Origin: Ignavibacteria bacterium
GTDB taxonomy: Bacteria > Bacteroidota > Ignavibacteria > Kapaibacteriales > Kapaibacteriaceae
Reading direction: 5' to 3'
NCBI GenBank assembly: GCA_016191145.1
Contig: JACPPD010000003.1
Location: 186,001 to 250,000, forward strand
Length of the DNA: 64,000 nt
The position numbers and the translations under genes are program-made. Numbering within the stretch: the first letter of the stretch is position 1; each line of letters starts with the position of its first letter. Under the pieces are notes generated by a model. That model ran no database searches and was not told the DNA's origin. It saw nothing but the letters and a program-made list of their open reading frames with translations. This document shows positions 60,878-64,000 of this stretch, piece by piece.

Positions 60878-62221
60878 ATGGCAGCAGGCCCGCAAGAAAA
60901 GATGTCTAAAAATGGAATGCAGCACTATTTGCTGTTTTTAGCGTTTGTGGTCGTGTTTTCGTACGTTGGTTTTCAGTTCATAATTCCGGCAGCAGTGCAG
61001 GGAGCTGTGTTGGCTTTATTCAAGCCGCACGACGAGCGCCTGCGGGAGAACTTCGTGGCGATTGTGCCGAAGCTTCATGCCGTTAAAACGGACAATTTTA
61101 AAGGATCGTTGCCAGCAGGAGCAAAGCTTAAACCGTATATCAAAACCGATTACATTTTCGACTTTACGTCGGAAAGCCGTTCCGAACGGATGGATGGATA
61201 TACTAAGGGTACAGGAGAGTGGGTAGTAAAAGCTAATGGTGAAGGCGGACTAGGCGAGTCAGCCATCATCCTTGAACCGATCATTGGTTTTACCGTCCTT
61301 TCTCTTGCCTTCGGATTCACAACTGCAATCTTCGTCACGTTTTTCCTTCCCGTAGGCATTGGCTACATGGCATCGAAGGTGGAACGTGAAATTGGTCATA
61401 CGAAATCGAAGATCCGTTTGCAGACGGGCTTTGCAGATGAAGTTGTTGACTTGCTGGTAATGCCGGACACCGATTTGAGCGCGCTCGAACCACACCAGGT
61501 TCGAAGTTCGTTCAAGTTTGTGTGGGAAAGGACGTCGACGGACGATGAAGACCTGGCCTCGACACACGGACGCAGACCGCTGCGCTTCGAAGAAGTCTTT
61601 ACACCAGAAGTTGATCTTGTTGACTTCCGCTCTGAAGTTCTTTTGCTTCGTATTAAGGAATTTTTCTCTGACTTTGTTGTTAAGGAAATCGTCGACACAA
61701 AGAACGGCATCGCGTGGTCGAGAAACCGCATTCATTTTATGAAGGGATTGCGATTGTACATGTCGCATCACTTCACAGAAAAGTATTCCAACAACGTTAC
61801 TGGTTTTGCATACGCTGGCGCCGCCATCCTCATTGTTGTTATTGGTGTGCGCGGTTTGAAATTCATTCCTCCAACGAAACCTTCATTAATTCTTGCTTCG
61901 ATTTCTTTGGAAGGAACGATGCTTGCTCTGCTCGCATTTACACTGATCTATACCGAAGAAGAGGAGCGAATGGACAAGATGATGAAGAAGATGGAAGATG
62001 CAAATCACAGCCAGCTTGAGACAATGAAAGATGTCAGTGTAGACATTCACTCAATGGCTGACGCACTTGTTGGTGAAACATCGGATCTGATTAAGCGCAA
62101 GGTTGAGATGGCAATTGCTGAAGCCCTTGCCAGCGATGAAAACGTGAAACGCGTTGTTTCAGACAAGGTTGCCGAAAAGATTATCATCGCTATGCGTCAG
62201 GCATTTCCCGAACGTTCATAA
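60878..62221 (+). CDS. Unknown membrane protein with C-terminal coiled coil
   Basis: A 447-residue protein. Segments that look membrane-spanning are YLLFLAFVVVFSYVGFQFII near residue 20, FTVLSLAFGFTTAIFVTFFL near 135, FAYAGAAILIVVIGVRGL near 315 and ASISLEGTMLALLAFTLIYT near 345. A soluble central domain holds KSKIRLQTGFADEVVDLLVM, and a long charged C-terminal helix (EEEERMDKMMKKMEDA and on) may form a coiled coil. No family recognised. The pattern of a tail with repeated V-E-MAIAEAL-type heptads suggests oligomer formation or signalling. Confidence 0.7.
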   Translation: MAAGPQEKMSKNGMQHYLLFLAFVVVFSYVGFQFIIPAAVQGAVLALFKPHDERLRENFVAIVPKLHAVKTDNFKGSLPAGAKLKPYIKTDYIFDFTSESRSERMDGYTKGTGEWVVKANGEGGLGESAIILEPIIGFTVLSLAFGFTTAIFVTFFLPVGIGYMASKVEREIGHTKSKIRLQTGFADEVVDLLVMPDTDLSALEPHQVRSSFKFVWERTSTDDEDLASTHGRRPLRFEEVFTPEVDLVDFRSEVLLLRIKEFFSDFVVKEIVDTKNGIAWSRNRIHFMKGLRLYMSHHFTEKYSNNVTGFAYAGAAILIVVIGVRGLKFIPPTKPSLILASISLEGTMLALLAFTLIYTEEEERMDKMMKKMEDANHSQLETMKDVSVDIHSMADALVGETSDLIKRKVEMAIAEALASDENVKRVVSDKVAEKIIIAMRQAFPERS

Positions 62222-62246
62222 GTAACTTCAAAACACGAAACCTGTC

Positions 62247-62282
62247 ATAACGCCGTGGTACAGTCCCGTATCACGGCGTTAT
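62247..62282 (+). terminator. Long hairpin directly before the last gene
   Basis: ATAACGCCGTG pairs perfectly with CACGGCGTTAT, and the pairing extends inward with one G-U pair to about 15 bp around loop AGTCCC. There is no T-run. It ends seven bases before ATG 62290, so it may terminate the upstream transcript or affect translation of the downstream gene. Confidence 0.55.
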
Positions 62283-62289
62283 TCGTTAC

Positions 62290-64000
62290 ATGAGTTCTGC
62301 TACACGTTTCCTTTCGCTGATTCTTCTCCCGATGTTTTCGGTAGGGATGATTCGTGCCCAGAGTGGGGGGAGCACCATGCTCACGTTTAATAACAAGCAG
62401 CATACATACAGGCCGGGCGAACATTTGTACAGGCAAATTGATGTTCCCACGTTTGTTGATTTGAAGTGCACTCTAACCGTCCACACGTGGCTGCCGCGTG
62501 CAGAATACTTTGATACAGTTGATTACGAAGTCTCTGCAACTGTGCGCCCCTTCGGTACCAGGGCGCGTGCTCCTGTGGCGCTTGTAGACGTCAATCCAAC
62601 AAGGGTTTACAACGGAATGCGCTTCACCGCGGATTCGATTTCTGTATCAGTATCGTGGGGTGTTCCTTCTGTACAACCTGTGCCGGTAGTAGCCGGCGGA
62701 CAATGGTACGATCCGGAAACACCTTATGCGCGAGTCAGGACAAAGCGTGATGGCGTGGCATTCATCGCAGCCGAAGATATTCTGCCACTGAATCAGCGCT
62801 TCAGAGGAGTGAACATCAGCAATCTTGCATTGATTTGGAAGGGGGCTGAACAGTATATCGCAATCATAGATTCAGATAATAGCAATACATTTACAATATC
62901 CGATACAATTCTCTTTCAGGGCCGAAGGCCAGTAGGAGATTCAACATTTTTTTATTCGATGACTGACTCCGTGTCGGTTTTTTTTCTTACCACGCGTACC
63001 GTCGGAGAACGCTTGCGCCTTAACCGTATAGGGAGCACCAATCCTTCGGCAGTCGTCGATAGGCTGTCCATTGAAGAACACGTTGAGCTCGATACCGGCT
63101 ATTATCACCTTGGCAGTGCGTACCAAGAGGATTATGGTGAATTCAATACCGACCTTGTGTGGCTTGAAGGTTTTTACTGGGAGCGGCTGAATGCAAATGC
63201 ATATCAGAAAGGAATTAATCGGTACCTGTTAACGCCTGCGCCAGGTGGCAATGTTTCATTCTCAGTTCTGTACGCTACCTCTACCGACGTTCAATCTGCG
63301 AATCCCGATACCAGAGCTGATTTCATCGTAAACGGGTATCAGCAGAAATTTCTCGCGTCTGATGGGTTCGACAAACGTAGAATAACTATTGATGCTTCGA
63401 CAGCCGACGTTGTAAGCGGACAGCAGTCGTTTGCGCTGTATTCTACTGGTATCGATTCTGTTCGGCTGAAGCTCGGATATATTTCCGACGTTTTGCTCGA
63501 TGCATTCGAAATTCAAGGCGACGTATTGCCGGTGCTGGACAGCGGACGCCTGAATGCACGCGTAGGAAAAATGGATGCACCCTATTCGTTGACAGTATCT
63601 AACGCATCATCCCCCGGATATCTGATTGACACAACAAATAAAACGTGGGCGCCCCTTTACACATCCGACGCTGGCAGAGTAATACGTGCGGGTTTATCGC
63701 CACGAGACAGAGCCTGGAGTACAGACGCGCTTACCCAGGGACTGTGGCGCGCTACAGCAACGATAGATAATTCGGTAGTCGAGGTTGATAGCCTTCAGAA
63801 TTTTCTGCTGGCTGTCAAGGGTAGTACCGACAATATCCCTGTAGTAACAATGTTTACTAATGCCGACGATCTTGCAGGTAAGATTGCAGAACTGCCCGCC
63901 AACACAGCTTGTGTTGTGATGAATGCGGGCGGTGCGGTTACCGGCAATCTGCAGAGTTCCATGGCATCAAAGAAACTCACTGTTCCCACTGAGTCAAATT
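62290..64000 (+). CDS. Exported protein, probably C25-peptidase/PorU-like (5' part only)
   Basis: About 570 codons up to the window edge, no stop seen. A Sec signal peptide (FLSLILLPMFSVGMIRAQS) is followed by a beta-rich region. The segment WYDPETPYARVRTKRDGVAF, then LPLNQRFRGVNISNLALIWK, GAEQYIAIIDSDNSNTF and TISDTILFQGRRPVG matches the N-terminal plan of type IX-linked C25 peptidases and PorU (Y-x-rl-x-v-x-x-dGvY, l-x-l-x-G-x-x-x-p-I, D-x-I-x-F-x-G). The catalytic His and Cys would lie beyond the edge, so peptidase activity is not shown. Confidence 0.55.
   Translation, partial: MSSATRFLSLILLPMFSVGMIRAQSGGSTMLTFNNKQHTYRPGEHLYRQIDVPTFVDLKCTLTVHTWLPRAEYFDTVDYEVSATVRPFGTRARAPVALVDVNPTRVYNGMRFTADSISVSVSWGVPSVQPVPVVAGGQWYDPETPYARVRTKRDGVAFIAAEDILPLNQRFRGVNISNLALIWKGAEQYIAIIDSDNSNTFTISDTILFQGRRPVGDSTFFYSMTDSVSVFFLTTRTVGERLRLNRIGSTNPSAVVDRLSIEEHVELDTGYYHLGSAYQEDYGEFNTDLVWLEGFYWERLNANAYQKGINRYLLTPAPGGNVSFSVLYATSTDVQSANPDTRADFIVNGYQQKFLASDGFDKRRITIDASTADVVSGQQSFALYSTGIDSVRLKLGYISDVLLDAFEIQGDVLPVLDSGRLNARVGKMDAPYSLTVSNASSPGYLIDTTNKTWAPLYTSDAGRVIRAGLSPRDRAWSTDALTQGLWRATATIDNSVVEVDSLQNFLLAVKGSTDNIPVVTMFTNADDLAGKIAELPANTACVVMNAGGAVTGNLQSSMASKKLTVPTESN

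Overview
The window looks like chromosomal DNA from a Gram-negative bacterium of the Bacteroidota/Chlorobiota/Kapabacteria neighbourhood. That is inferred from gene content, not from a marker-gene tree. The signs are a very long exported protein with a type IX secretion-type C-terminal domain, a fused alpha/beta 2-oxoacid dehydrogenase E1, a compact cbb3 oxidase locus with fused CcoN-CcoO, hpnC/hpnD squalene-synthesis genes, many lipoproteins, and one TAnnTTTG-type promoter.

Layout. 1-3994 (minus): a lipoprotein, then ribD, which runs in frame and without a stop into an exported GND-x-Y repeat protein that leaves the window. 4051-7990: yicC, gmk and the fused E1. 8101-17179: an Rrf2 regulator followed by a tightly coupled cbb3 oxidase and assembly cluster (ccoI, ccoS, ccoNO, ccoQ, ccoP, ccoG, ccoH, a SafE-like gene, a cytochrome c). 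17240-20868: three glycosyltransferases, probably for surface glycan. 20870-30154: aspS, a DUF1460 amidase-like gene, a 12-bp minisatellite present twice, a lipoyl-ligase-family gene, tyrS, smpB, tRNA-Ser(GCU), mutS and hslO. 30166-32928 (minus): a Pta-like enzyme, a propeller lipoprotein and a purine nucleoside phosphorylase. 33155-38940: a 1,837-residue exported protein enclosed between two near-identical perfect palindromes. 38974-47742: trhO, then a TPR, outer-membrane, SPOR and TonB-like envelope cassette, a 57-residue membrane protein and a UDP-glucose dehydrogenase.

47747-51249: nuoE, then a small accessory island with an IS3 orfA remnant, a lipoprotein whose signal peptide is broken in a T7 run, a propeller lipoprotein and a thioredoxin-like protein. 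A 36-bp duplication sits exactly on the stop/start junction of the last two. 51249-55247 (minus): hpnD, hpnC and a PpiD-like folding factor. 55321-57484: a ParB/SbnI-like protein, an MBL hydrolase and a Rieske ferredoxin. 57500-64000: a PASTA protein, an NrnA-type DHH phosphoesterase, lysine 6-transaminase, a 29-bp tandem repeat, an unknown membrane protein and the start of a C25-peptidase/PorU-like exported protein.

Best candidates for something new: the RibD/exported-repeat fusion, the palindrome-bounded exported giant with an internal change of base composition, the homopolymer and tandem-duplication lesions in the lipoprotein island, and the ParB-like/MBL/Rieske cassette. No CRISPR array, prophage, rRNA operon or known defence system was seen.
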